A stretch of DNA of 18,565 nt from an uncultured Solobacterium sp. (GTDB lineage: Bacteria; Bacillota_I; Bacilli_A; Erysipelotrichales; Erysipelotrichaceae). The stretch lies in the NCBI GenBank assembly GCA_938039295.1, contig CALHUY010000089.1, positions 1-18,565 of the forward strand, read 5' to 3'. The position numbers and the translations under genes were made by a program. This document shows positions 6,714-14,137 of the stretch, one piece after another. Each line of letters opens with the position of its first letter. Positions within the stretch are counted from its first letter, which is position 1. The notes beneath the pieces are model-generated. The model worked only from the letters and a program-made list of their open reading frames with translations. It did not search any database and was not told where the DNA came from.

Positions 6714-8174
6714 ATGTCTGCCAGATCAAAACAACAAAAAAAGAAAGGTGGCGTCGGTAAGGTTTTACTCATACTCTTAGCAGTTGTGAGTATCATCGCT
6801 ATCGGCGTATATATTGCAGGTGTTATCTATTTCCAACAACATTTCTTCTACCGCACAACAGTTGGTAATACAGATGTAAGTTTTATGGATGTAGATTCAA
6901 GTATTGATACACTTACAAACTCTACCAAAACCTATAAAATTAAAGTAACTGCCCCTGGAGATAAGGTTTATGAAGTAAAGGGTAAAGATATCTCACTCAG
7001 CCTTGCAAGTGACGCAAAGGCATCTGTAGAAAAGGAAATCAAAGCACAGAATGTATTTACTTGGCCACTCTCTTTGATTCAACCTGAACACAAAGAGATT
7101 AAAGTAGAATACAGTGAGTCAAAGCTCCAAAAACAATTAGAAGAATTGTTATCATTAACAAAAGATCCTGTAAACGCAACAATCTCAATTCACGATGATA
7201 CATACAAAGTTATTGAAGCAAAGTATGGTGCAGATACAGCTGCAGTACAAAAGGAAATTGATAAGGCCATCAATAACCAAACCTACCAATTAACACTGAA
7301 CAAGGACAACTTCACAGCGCCAGAAATCACATCTGAATCTGAGCAGATTACAAATGCTGTAAAGAAGATTGAAAGTTACTTAAAGAGTACAGTATCTTAC
7401 ACAATTGGTTCTTCCAAGAAAGTTATGGATAAAGCATCTGTACTAAAAGTATTAAGTATTTCTGATACATACGATGTGACCGTTGATGATGCTAAGCTAC
7501 AAGCATATGTAGAAGAACTAGCCACAAACTTTAATACCTACGGTAAAGTTCGTACATTTAGAACACAAGCTGGCGATGATATTCAAATCGGTGGGGGTGA
7601 CTACGGTTATATTCTAGATAAGGATTCTGAGTTTACACAGTTAAAGTCAGATCTTGAATCTGGCATGATGGTCGAAAGACAACCAATGTGGTCACAAACA
7701 GCACAAGGTACTTTAGAAAATGATATCGGTGATACTTATGTTGAAATCGATTACACAAACCAAGTCATGTACTACGTATTACATGGTGAACGTGTATTCT
7801 CATCACCTATCGTATCTGGAAATATCAATATGGGTAGTGGTTCTCCAGATGGTGTCTTCCGTATTAAGTACCGAGTCACAAACACACACTTAAAAGGTAC
7901 TGATTACGATGGATCTGAATATGATTCACCGGTAAACTACTTCATTGTATTTGCATATAACATCGGCTTCCATGATGCCCCATGGCAACCATGGTTCGGT
8001 GGTGACCGTTATACTTATGCAGGATCTCATGGTTGTATCAATCTACCAAATGATTCCGCCGCATATATGAATGCGAATGTCCCAGATGATATTGCGGTTG
8101 TAGCGTACTATCGTTATCCAGTAAATCTAACAGGTACCGCAAATGCTAATTCAAACGCATATTCATATCATTAA
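6714..8174 (+). CDS. L,D-transpeptidase (YkuD) with peptidoglycan-binding domains, Ldtfm-like
   Basis: A 486-residue, membrane-anchored cell-wall enzyme expected to form 3->3 cross-links between stem peptides (and/or attach proteins to the wall), a penicillin-insensitive route. A basic start (ARSKQQKKKGG) is followed by one membrane helix (about 16-38), giving an outside-facing protein. Residues about 45-330 look like two PG_binding_4-type domains. The YkuD catalytic domain starts around YVEIDYTNQVMYYVL. It contains IVSGNINMGSGSPDG, His420 in GFHDAPWQ, and the signature SHGCINLPN with the catalytic Cys441. This architecture matches Enterococcus faecium Ldtfm. GAGG lies seven bases before the ATG. 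It is divergent from an operon for D-Asp side-chain synthesis, which fits: Ldtfm works on D-iAsx-substituted stems. It is monocistronic, with a strong terminator after it. Confidence 0.92.
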   Translation: MSARSKQQKKKGGVGKVLLILLAVVSIIAIGVYIAGVIYFQQHFFYRTTVGNTDVSFMDVDSSIDTLTNSTKTYKIKVTAPGDKVYEVKGKDISLSLASDAKASVEKEIKAQNVFTWPLSLIQPEHKEIKVEYSESKLQKQLEELLSLTKDPVNATISIHDDTYKVIEAKYGADTAAVQKEIDKAINNQTYQLTLNKDNFTAPEITSESEQITNAVKKIESYLKSTVSYTIGSSKKVMDKASVLKVLSISDTYDVTVDDAKLQAYVEELATNFNTYGKVRTFRTQAGDDIQIGGGDYGYILDKDSEFTQLKSDLESGMMVERQPMWSQTAQGTLENDIGDTYVEIDYTNQVMYYVLHGERVFSSPIVSGNINMGSGSPDGVFRIKYRVTNTHLKGTDYDGSEYDSPVNYFIVFAYNIGFHDAPWQPWFGGDRYTYAGSHGCINLPNDSAAYMNANVPDDIAVVAYYRYPVNLTGTANANSNAYSYH

Positions 8175-8176
8175 TC

Positions 8177-8212
8177 AAAAGAAGGTTCTCGATATTATGA
8201 GAACCTTCTTTT
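8177..8212. terminator. Bidirectional terminator between L,D-transpeptidase and SGNH gene
   Basis: AAAAGAAGGTTCTC and GAGAACCTTCTTTT form a perfect 14-bp stem with an 8-base loop. The flanks are A-rich on the left and T-rich on the right. The last two bases of the stem overlap the TAA of the convergent SGNH gene (8213-8211). Confidence 0.92.
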
Positions 8213-9167
8213 AATATAACTTTAGCTCAGCTTCCTGCTGATCCCAGATAGCGTAATCCGCTTCTCCACGATGATCAGGTATGTGATACTTTTCTTTTAA
8301 AATCTTACCAAAATAAGCATTGACCTTCTTAGAACCATTCATATTCAAATGGTCTCCACGGTCTAATGTATCTGTCGTCCAGTCGAGCGCAAGTACATTA
8401 TCTAACTTATTTAAATCATAATACGTAATACCATAGCTATCACAAAGCGCTTGAATCACATCATGTCGCTCATCACTCCAGTTCTTTGGAGATGGCGAAC
8501 TCACCATAACCAGTTCAACATGATTCTCTTTACATAACTTTACAATCTTCTCAAAGTACTCCATCGTCTCAGGATAGATTGCTGTTTCACGTTTATTTAT
8601 CTTCATATACTGATCGGAGCCCTGATATGGTCGGATCTTGACACGTGCATAGTAACCCTTACATTGGTCCGCATATGCGTTTTCCTTAGTTGCGCCAAGC
8701 AAATTAACACCTAGGTTAATTGTCTTATAGATATTGTGATGATGTAGTACAGGGAATATCTGTTCTGCCATCATCAATACTGAATCTTCCTTGTTATAAA
8801 CCGCATTCTTGCGGAATAAAGTATTTGGCTCTAACACTAAAATTTTTGGTTTTTGGTGTTTTAATACTTCTTCTAGAACGGCATAGCAGTCATTTAAACG
8901 CTGTGCACTACCACCTAGATTATAGGAAGCGATACCTTGTTCTTTCCAATACTGGAACGGAGAGAATGTATTACTGGCCTCACTGTCACCTGTAAACAAG
9001 ACATCCAGTGTATTCTCTTTTTCTTGGCTCACTGCATTTATTTTTCGATTTACCAGCTGAATGTCATATACATTTTCATATCCCTTTGGTGCAACAAGAT
9101 ATGATGTACCGATCAGTAAACATACCAAAACCAATAGAAAGGCAACTGGTTTTAATGCTTTCTTCAT
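8211..9167 (-). CDS. Membrane-anchored SGNH/GDSL-type protein, DltD-like role
   Basis: A 318-residue protein with an N-terminal membrane anchor (PVAFLLVLVCLLIGTSYLV). An extracytoplasmic SGNH-hydrolase-like domain follows. Motifs: FTGDSEA with the predicted nucleophile Ser62; NLGGSAQR (83-90, Gly block); and DRGDHLNMNGS with His273 and nearby acidic residues completing the triad. SGNH proteins next to MBOAT acyltransferases usually take part in moving an acyl group onto an envelope polymer, as DltD does in D-alanylation of teichoic acids and AlgX/AlgJ-like proteins do in alginate acetylation. It is shorter than canonical DltD (about 400 residues) and only distantly similar, so I give no symbol. 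AAGGAG precedes the ATG. It is the last gene of an MBOAT / carrier-protein / SGNH operon. Confidence 0.83.
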   Translation of the reverse strand: MKKALKPVAFLLVLVCLLIGTSYLVAPKGYENVYDIQLVNRKINAVSQEKENTLDVLFTGDSEASNTFSPFQYWKEQGIASYNLGGSAQRLNDCYAVLEEVLKHQKPKILVLEPNTLFRKNAVYNKEDSVLMMAEQIFPVLHHHNIYKTINLGVNLLGATKENAYADQCKGYYARVKIRPYQGSDQYMKINKRETAIYPETMEYFEKIVKLCKENHVELVMVSSPSPKNWSDERHDVIQALCDSYGITYYDLNKLDNVLALDWTTDTLDRGDHLNMNGSKKVNAYFGKILKEKYHIPDHRGEADYAIWDQQEAELKLY

Positions 9168-9198
9168 ACATACTCCTTACTAAAAACTTAATATAAGC

Positions 9199-9426
9199 TT
9201 ATTCAGCTTGTAGTCTTTGTACCATCGCAAGTAACGCAGCAGCGCTGTTGAAGTTTGCTGGTACAATATCAGATGCTGGAATCTGAATATCATAGTGATC
9301 ATTCAAAGCACTGATAATTGATAAGATATCAAATGAATCTAATACTGCATCATCGATTAATGTTGTGCAGTTTTCAAAATCTGCATCATCTTTAATGTCG
9401 TTTAAAATTTCTAATAGTTCTTCCAT
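9199..9426 (-). CDS. Acyl/D-alanyl carrier protein, DltC-like
   Basis: A 75-residue acidic protein with the four-helix carrier-protein pattern. The phosphopantetheine site is Ser31 in LDSFDI (DSx motif at the start of helix 2), followed by SALNDHYDIQIPASDI, a typical stretch after it. Size and the DS[FL]D-type motif fit DltC (about 78 residues) and small acyl carrier proteins. It would carry an activated acyl or D-alanyl group as a thioester in the cytoplasm and hand it to the membrane acyltransferase encoded 20 bases upstream. AGGAG lies seven bases before the ATG. No adenylating enzyme (DltA) or phosphopantetheinyl transferase is present in the window, so the cargo is unknown. Confidence 0.88.
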   Translation of the reverse strand: MEELLEILNDIKDDADFENCTTLIDDAVLDSFDILSIISALNDHYDIQIPASDIVPANFNSAAALLAMVQRLQAE

Positions 9427-9445
9427 TACTTTTCTCCTTTTGACG

Positions 9446-10987
9446 CTAGAATCCAGCGTACATCATTTTGATAATATCATATCCCGGTCCATACGCACCG
9501 AAGAATATAATATAGAATATCACAAGATATAGAATACTCCATCGTATAACAAGTGGTTTAGCTTCAAATACTTTACGAATTGGATAACCAATCTCTTTTA
9601 AGACATCTACAATCACCACAATCACAAATGCAATTCCGACGGTAATGTAATCCCAAGCATCCATACCAAGATATGGAATTGTTGACCACGCGTCTGCCCA
9701 ATCAAAGCGTGTGAATAAGGATTGTATCATCGTGATAATCTGTCCTCTAGAAGAAGCCGCAAATACCATCTCACCAAAGCATACAATTAACATTAGCTTC
9801 ACAAAACGGAAGATACGGTAACCAAATCCATTTTGGTTGATATGAAATTTCTTACAGAAGTTCTCTGTTGGTTTCTCCATAAATAATTCAGCAAATATCA
9901 AGATGAAGTAGTAAATACCATACAGAATGTAATTCCACTGTGGACCATGCCACAAACCATTTGATATCCATACACAAAATAAAGCAATCGCAGGTCCAAT
10001 ATACTTTGCGACCGTCTTGCCTAAATGTTGTTTACACCACTTGGTTAGCTTCATGACAGGTTTGGAAAGTGATACTGGATAGAAAATATAATCTCTAAAG
10101 AATGTACCTAATGTAATATGCCAACGATGCCAGAAGTCGGACGCATTCTTTGCAAAGAATGGTTGTGTGAAATTCTCCGGTAATACGATACCAAAGATTC
10201 TTGCACTACCAATCGCAATATCAATCGATCCAGCAAAGTCCATATATAACTGAATCGTACAGAAGATTGCCCCAACTAATACAAGTCCACCCATAGATTC
10301 ATACCTGGAGAAGATTGCATTTACTACGGGAGCCATATGGTCCGCAATCGCAACCTTCTTGAACATACCCCAAAGAATACGTTCAAAACCAATAATCATA
10401 TTCTCTTGGCTAATTGGCTGACCTTCCGTTAATTTCTCGCCAATTTCACTAAATCGTGCAATCGGACCTTCCACAAGTGTAGGAAAGAACGTCGCAAACA
10501 ATAACAGTTTTGCGTAGCACTGCACTGGTTCAATCTTTCCACTATTGATATCCGCAAGATACGAAATAAGCTGTAATGTATAGTAACTAATACCAATAGG
10601 TACCAAAATCTTCAACGGCGTAAATGACTGCTGTAATACCGCAAAGATACCTGTCGCAAAGAAGTTTGTATACTTTAAAGCCAAAAGTACCGCAAGATTC
10701 AACAAGATACCAGCTGTCAAAATACGACTCTTCTGTTTCTTAAATACTTTTTTATCTACACCTTCCGGTGCCTTTTTCATTTCACCTAATTTCTTGCCGA
10801 TGAAAAAGGTAATAAGTGTTGTTACCAAACAATACAGCACCAACCACTGTGACCATACTCCGAAGAATACCAGATTCGCAACTAACAGTACCATCCAACG
10901 ATAGTTCTGTTTTACTATCTGATATAACAACATCGTAATCGGCAGAAATATAACTAAATAACCTAAAGCGTTATACGATAAATTCAT
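9446..10987 (-). CDS. MBOAT O-acyltransferase, AlgI/DltB type
   Basis: A polytopic membrane protein of about 513 residues from the membrane-bound O-acyltransferase family. It would transfer an acyl group from a cytoplasmic donor across the membrane to an envelope acceptor. Motifs (numbered from the ATG at 10987): LVPIGISYYTLQLISYL (about 128-144), TLVEGPIARF (170-179), YMDFAGSIDIAIG (248-260), FWHRWHITLGTFFRDYIFYPV region (285-305), and SNGLWHGPQWN with the presumed catalytic His347. The YMDFAGSIDIAIGSARIFG and RWHITLG blocks are closer to the AlgI branch than to classical DltB. The frame is open to an ATG at 11005. The ATG at 10987 gives the usual family N-terminus (LSYNALGYLVIFLPI) and a more reasonable leader after the -10 box at 11032-11027, so I prefer it. 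Neither start has a strong Shine-Dalgarno. Confidence 0.88.
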   Translation of the reverse strand: MNLSYNALGYLVIFLPITMLLYQIVKQNYRWMVLLVANLVFFGVWSQWLVLYCLVTTLITFFIGKKLGEMKKAPEGVDKKVFKKQKSRILTAGILLNLAVLLALKYTNFFATGIFAVLQQSFTPLKILVPIGISYYTLQLISYLADINSGKIEPVQCYAKLLLFATFFPTLVEGPIARFSEIGEKLTEGQPISQENMIIGFERILWGMFKKVAIADHMAPVVNAIFSRYESMGGLVLVGAIFCTIQLYMDFAGSIDIAIGSARIFGIVLPENFTQPFFAKNASDFWHRWHITLGTFFRDYIFYPVSLSKPVMKLTKWCKQHLGKTVAKYIGPAIALFCVWISNGLWHGPQWNYILYGIYYFILIFAELFMEKPTENFCKKFHINQNGFGYRIFRFVKLMLIVCFGEMVFAASSRGQIITMIQSLFTRFDWADAWSTIPYLGMDAWDYITVGIAFVIVVIVDVLKEIGYPIRKVFEAKPLVIRWSILYLVIFYIIFFGAYGPGYDIIKMMYAGF

Positions 10988-11026
10988 AAATAAATATCTT
11001 TCCATTCATACAAAATAACATTCAAT

Positions 11027-11032
11027 ATTATA
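11027..11032 (-). promoter_or_regulatory. -10 box of the MBOAT / carrier / SGNH operon
   Basis: A perfect TATAAT on the minus strand (11032-11027), about 40 bases upstream of the ATG at 10987. The -35 region is not close to consensus. It lies back to back with the aldolase promoter. Confidence 0.45.
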
Positions 11033-11120
11033 GTGCAGATTTATAAAATTACACTATTTTCTACCTAAAAAAATATCATTTTTATCAAATTTCACACGAT
11101 TCACACTGCATTCACATATT

Positions 11121-11149
11121 TTGAACTGATTCGTGAAAAGGATTATAAT
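11121..11149 (+). promoter_or_regulatory. Promoter of the class I aldolase gene
   Basis: TTGAAC (11121-11126) and a perfect TATAAT (11144-11149) are separated by exactly 17 bases. The predicted start of transcription is near 11156, about 33 bases before the ATG. Confidence 0.85.
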
Positions 11150-11159
11150 ATATGTAACA

Positions 11160-11173
11160 TTAGTTATAACTAA
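11160..11173. promoter_or_regulatory. 14-bp perfect palindrome at the aldolase transcription start, possible operator
   Basis: TTAGTTATAACTAA reads identically on both strands. It begins a few bases after the predicted +1 and ends just before the AGGAGG ribosome binding site. Its right part recurs upstream of nrdI (15624-15637). Protein binding is inferred; MarR-type sites often have TTAG...CTAA ends, but no regulator is encoded here. Confidence 0.4.
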
Positions 11174-11188
11174 CTAGGAGGTAAGATA

Positions 11189-12079
11189 ATGAATCAACAA
11201 CAACTAGAACGAATGCATTCAGATTTAGGATTTATTGCTGCCTTAGACCAATCTGGTGGATCAACACCAAAAGCCTTACGTGCATATGGCCTTGATGAGA
11301 CAGCGTATTCAAATGATGAGGAGATGTTTGATTGTGTACATCAAATGCGCACACGTATCATCAAAACACCATCCTTCAACAAAGACGGTATCTTAGCCGC
11401 AATTCTATTCGAGAATACAATGGACCGTATGATTGATGGCAAGTATACTGCTGACTATTTATGGCAAGAGAAAGGAATCGTTCCAATCTTGAAAATCGAT
11501 AAAGGTTTGGCGGAAGAAAAGAATCACGTCAAGCTGATGAAGCCTATCCCAAATCTTGCGGAAACACTCAAACATGCAGTCGAAGATCGTCATATCTTTG
11601 GAACGAAAGAACGCTCTGTAATCTACGACTACGATGAACAAGGTATACGCGATGTCATCGACCAACAGTTTGATATTGCTCTACAGGTATGGCATGCTGG
11701 TGCAGTCGCAATCATTGAACCAGAAGTCGATATTCATAACCCACATAAAGCTGAGTCCGAAGCCTTTATGTTAGAAGTCATCAACGAACATCTAGCAAAA
11801 CTAGATTCCGATGTAAAAGTGATGTTTAAGTTAACAATTCCAACTGTGAATAACTTATATGCGGATTTAATGAAAGATCCACATGTTGTACGTGTTGTTG
11901 CATTATCTGGTGGATATTCACAAGATGAGGCATGTCACCTACTATCACTGAACCATGGTATGATTGCGTCCTTCTCACGTGCATTTGCACAAGATTTACG
12001 CTACCAACAGACAGACGAAGAATTTGACGCAACTGTAAAAGCAGCCATCGCTAAAATCTACGCAGCTTCCATCGCATAA
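11189..12079 (+). CDS. fda: Class I fructose-1,6-bisphosphate aldolase
   Basis: A cytoplasmic glycolytic enzyme that splits fructose 1,6-bisphosphate into dihydroxyacetone phosphate and glyceraldehyde 3-phosphate by a Schiff-base mechanism, without metal. The 296-residue length equals that of the Staphylococcus class I enzyme. The signature IAALDQSGGSTPKAL lies at 17-30 and the Schiff-base lysine in MFKLTIP is Lys214. GAVAIIEPEVDI (171-182) and ALSGGYSQDEA match the phosphate-binding barrel loops. A perfect AGGAGG lies seven bases before the ATG. It is monocistronic between a consensus promoter and a strong terminator. The gene has no metabolic neighbours; the divergent operon is an envelope-acylation set. 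Confidence 0.93.
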   Translation: MNQQQLERMHSDLGFIAALDQSGGSTPKALRAYGLDETAYSNDEEMFDCVHQMRTRIIKTPSFNKDGILAAILFENTMDRMIDGKYTADYLWQEKGIVPILKIDKGLAEEKNHVKLMKPIPNLAETLKHAVEDRHIFGTKERSVIYDYDEQGIRDVIDQQFDIALQVWHAGAVAIIEPEVDIHNPHKAESEAFMLEVINEHLAKLDSDVKVMFKLTIPTVNNLYADLMKDPHVVRVVALSGGYSQDEACHLLSLNHGMIASFSRAFAQDLRYQQTDEEFDATVKAAIAKIYAASIA

Positions 12080-12094
12080 AATAAATTACATTCT

Positions 12095-12136
12095 AAATAC
12101 CTGTTGCACTTTACAATGTGTTACAGGTATTTTTTT
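12095..12136 (+). terminator. Terminator of the aldolase gene
   Basis: AAATACCTGT and ACAGGTATTT form a perfect 10-bp stem. After one mismatch it is extended inward by GCAC/GTGT. The stem ends in a run of eight T residues. Confidence 0.9.
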
Positions 12137-12153
12137 CTATTTACAAAAATGCT

Positions 12154-12182
12154 TTGTACACTGTAAAAAATAGGAGTATAGT
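12154..12182 (+). promoter_or_regulatory. Promoter of the surface-protein gene
   Basis: TTGTAC (12154-12159) and TATAGT (12177-12182) are 17 bases apart. The following bases TATATGTAACA..TTAG match those of the aldolase promoter. A leader of about 135 bases follows before the ATG at 12325. Confidence 0.7.
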
Positions 12183-12194
12183 ATATGTAACACA

Positions 12195-12282
12195 TTAGAC
12201 ACTTTGTCTAATTACTTCTGCTCATTTATTCCAAATAAATGATGACTTATTCAACAATGATATTTTCTATCTTGAAAATATC
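12195..12282 (+). other. Structured 5' leader with three perfect stem-loops
   Basis: Three perfect inverted repeats follow each other in the leader of the surface-protein mRNA. They are TTAGACA/TGTCTAA at 12195-12211 (7 bp, loop of 3), CATTTATT/AATAAATG at 12223-12241 (8 bp, loop of 3), and GATATTTTC/GAAAATATC at 12259-12282 (9 bp, loop of 6). None has a T-run behind it, so none looks like a terminator. The stems are AT-rich, which makes chance occurrence easier. I recognise no known riboswitch class. Confidence 0.45.
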
Positions 12283-12324
12283 AACCATATAATTTTGTTG
12301 TTTATTTTATAAGGAGGAAGAAAA

Positions 12325-14085
12325 ATGAAATTCTTTAAAAAACTTTTTGTGTCCGTACTGTGTTTAATGATGCTAATTCCTTTCTTGCATGTCGCAGTAC
12401 ATGCAGAAGAAATGCCTGATGATTATAAAGAATACACTAAAGATAATTACTGGGCTGAGTTAAATTGGTTCCAAAATGATAACTATAAGGGGGTAGTTCC
12501 TACATATCTAAATGACTACTTTACAAGCAGTCGTTTAAGTTGGTATAACAGACTGAACTACGATGAATTAGTTCCATTTTTCCCAAGTACCGGATTTTCA
12601 AGCAGTCCACAAGTAGATTCTGATGAGCTTGATGTGATTAATCAATGGTTTGGAACATACGCGAAAGATCTCCCACATAGACAACCTACTGATCCTACTC
12701 TTAATCGTTGGCCTGGTGGAAAACAGTGGAATCCATATAACTTTAATTACGCAACAGAATTATTAAATGAGGGAATCACCGACTATAATGCACGTGCAGA
12801 TATACGAGAAAGAGGATTATCTAGCACAGCTGTCATTGAACATATGATTGGTGATACAGTAAATTTGGATTTTGATGTAGATGTATCCCTTTTAAAGAAG
12901 ACATTACTTACCCAATTTATCAGTATTCTAAACTCCGAATTCCCTGCGTATTATATGATGAAGGATAATATGCCTGAGACTGCAATTACACAATCAGATG
13001 GTGAACTGGTATTCGTAATGGATTTGCCAAAGGGACTAGAATCTCTTGATTCAACCACTTATACACTAACTGGTATTGATGGTCTAACGCTATCCGTTAC
13101 GAAAGAAAATGATGGCAGAAGAATCGTTGTAAAAGCTAGACTCAAAGCTCCTACAAATTACGAGATGTTAAAAGATGTATACGCAAAGATACGTCTAGTA
13201 AATTCCGTGAAACTAAGCATCGATGGTCTCAAGGTAACTGCAGATATTGAACCTAATCAAAATAGTACTGTAACAGGATATGTTTATGGTGCATATGAAC
13301 TGATTCATACAACCGACAATAACGCAATTCTAAATCAAGACGCCACCGCAACAGAAAACGATAATCGACATCATATCGATCGTAATACAATCGTATTTGC
13401 CGGAAGACAACTCGCTAGTGGTAAAGATGATGGAGGCGACGCAAATAAACCAGAACTCATTACATACTCACTCAGAGTCAACCAAAACAAAGTTACATTT
13501 ATGAATGATAGTACAACCCATGCAGTTGTTAATGTAGAACCAGGTAAATCCATTGATGCAGATGTACTAACAAATCAATCAATGCCTTTAGATCCAAGTA
13601 GAACTGGATTCTTCGTATTTAAAGAATGGAATACAGCAGCCGATGGTACAGGTACTGCATTTACTGGTAGTACAACTGTAAATAACGATATAACAGTTTA
13701 TGCAATCTATACAGCAGTCAACCAAGCACCGGTGTTAGAAGTAAAGAACACAATAATTTACCAAGGTGATAATCTTGACCTTATGACACTAGTCGTTTCC
13801 GCAGATGACTACGAAGATGGAAATATCCTAAATCGCGTACAAATTATCAACGACGGTGGCTTCAACAAAGATGTACTCGGTACCTATTCCATTACATATA
13901 AGGTGATAGATAACGAAGGTCTAAGTGCTACACAAGTAGCGACTGTCACTGTCATTGCCAAAGCAAGTGTTAAAACCGCTGATACAACAAGTATTCCGAT
14001 GTACACTACACTATTTGGATTCTCTATGATTGCAGCTATGCTACTTTGGATTTTCAAGAAACAAAAATTATCTACATTTCAATAA
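12325..14085 (+). CDS. Secreted surface protein with InlB-B-type repeat and C-terminal membrane anchor
   Basis: 586 residues. The signal peptide MKFFKKLFVSVLCLMMLIPF... has probable cleavage after VHA (about residue 28). A Trp/Tyr/Asn-rich N-terminal region of about 370 residues matches nothing I recognise. Residues about 383-467 resemble a Listeria/Bacteroides InlB B-repeat (KEWNTAADGTGTAF, DITVYAIY). Residues about 468-545 resemble a DUF5011-type Ig-like domain (NQAPVLEV...DYEDGNI...GTYSITYKVIDNEG). The C-terminus has SVKTADTTS (548-556), a membrane helix (about 559-577) and a basic tail KKQK. The layout is that of a sortase substrate, but SVKTAD replaces LPxTGD. AAGGAGG precedes the ATG. 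It is monocistronic with a consensus-like promoter and a structured leader. Adhesion or host interaction is inferred from domain type only. Confidence 0.88.
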   Translation: MKFFKKLFVSVLCLMMLIPFLHVAVHAEEMPDDYKEYTKDNYWAELNWFQNDNYKGVVPTYLNDYFTSSRLSWYNRLNYDELVPFFPSTGFSSSPQVDSDELDVINQWFGTYAKDLPHRQPTDPTLNRWPGGKQWNPYNFNYATELLNEGITDYNARADIRERGLSSTAVIEHMIGDTVNLDFDVDVSLLKKTLLTQFISILNSEFPAYYMMKDNMPETAITQSDGELVFVMDLPKGLESLDSTTYTLTGIDGLTLSVTKENDGRRIVVKARLKAPTNYEMLKDVYAKIRLVNSVKLSIDGLKVTADIEPNQNSTVTGYVYGAYELIHTTDNNAILNQDATATENDNRHHIDRNTIVFAGRQLASGKDDGGDANKPELITYSLRVNQNKVTFMNDSTTHAVVNVEPGKSIDADVLTNQSMPLDPSRTGFFVFKEWNTAADGTGTAFTGSTTVNNDITVYAIYTAVNQAPVLEVKNTIIYQGDNLDLMTLVVSADDYEDGNILNRVQIINDGGFNKDVLGTYSITYKVIDNEGLSATQVATVTVIAKASVKTADTTSIPMYTTLFGFSMIAAMLLWIFKKQKLSTFQ

Positions 14086-14096
14086 CCAAAGAACTT

Positions 14097-14129
14097 AAAA
14101 GGGAATTTGATAAATGCAAATTCCCTTTT
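14097..14129. terminator. Bidirectional terminator between surface-protein gene and msrB
   Basis: AAAAGGGAATTTG and CAAATTCCCTTTT form a perfect 13-bp stem with a 7-base loop. A- and T-runs at the ends make it usable for both convergent genes. Confidence 0.92.
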
Positions 14130-14137
14130 ACTTTTCA

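Noticed and set aside
8211..10987. Naming the operon dltB-dltC-dltD outright
   Set aside because: The MBOAT is closer to the AlgI type, the SGNH protein is shorter than DltD and DltA is missing, so the symbols would overstate what is shown.
12095..12282. Riboswitch between aldolase and surface-protein genes
   Set aside because: The first hairpin is the aldolase terminator, and the other three are simple stem-loops without a terminator or conserved aptamer sequence that I recognise.
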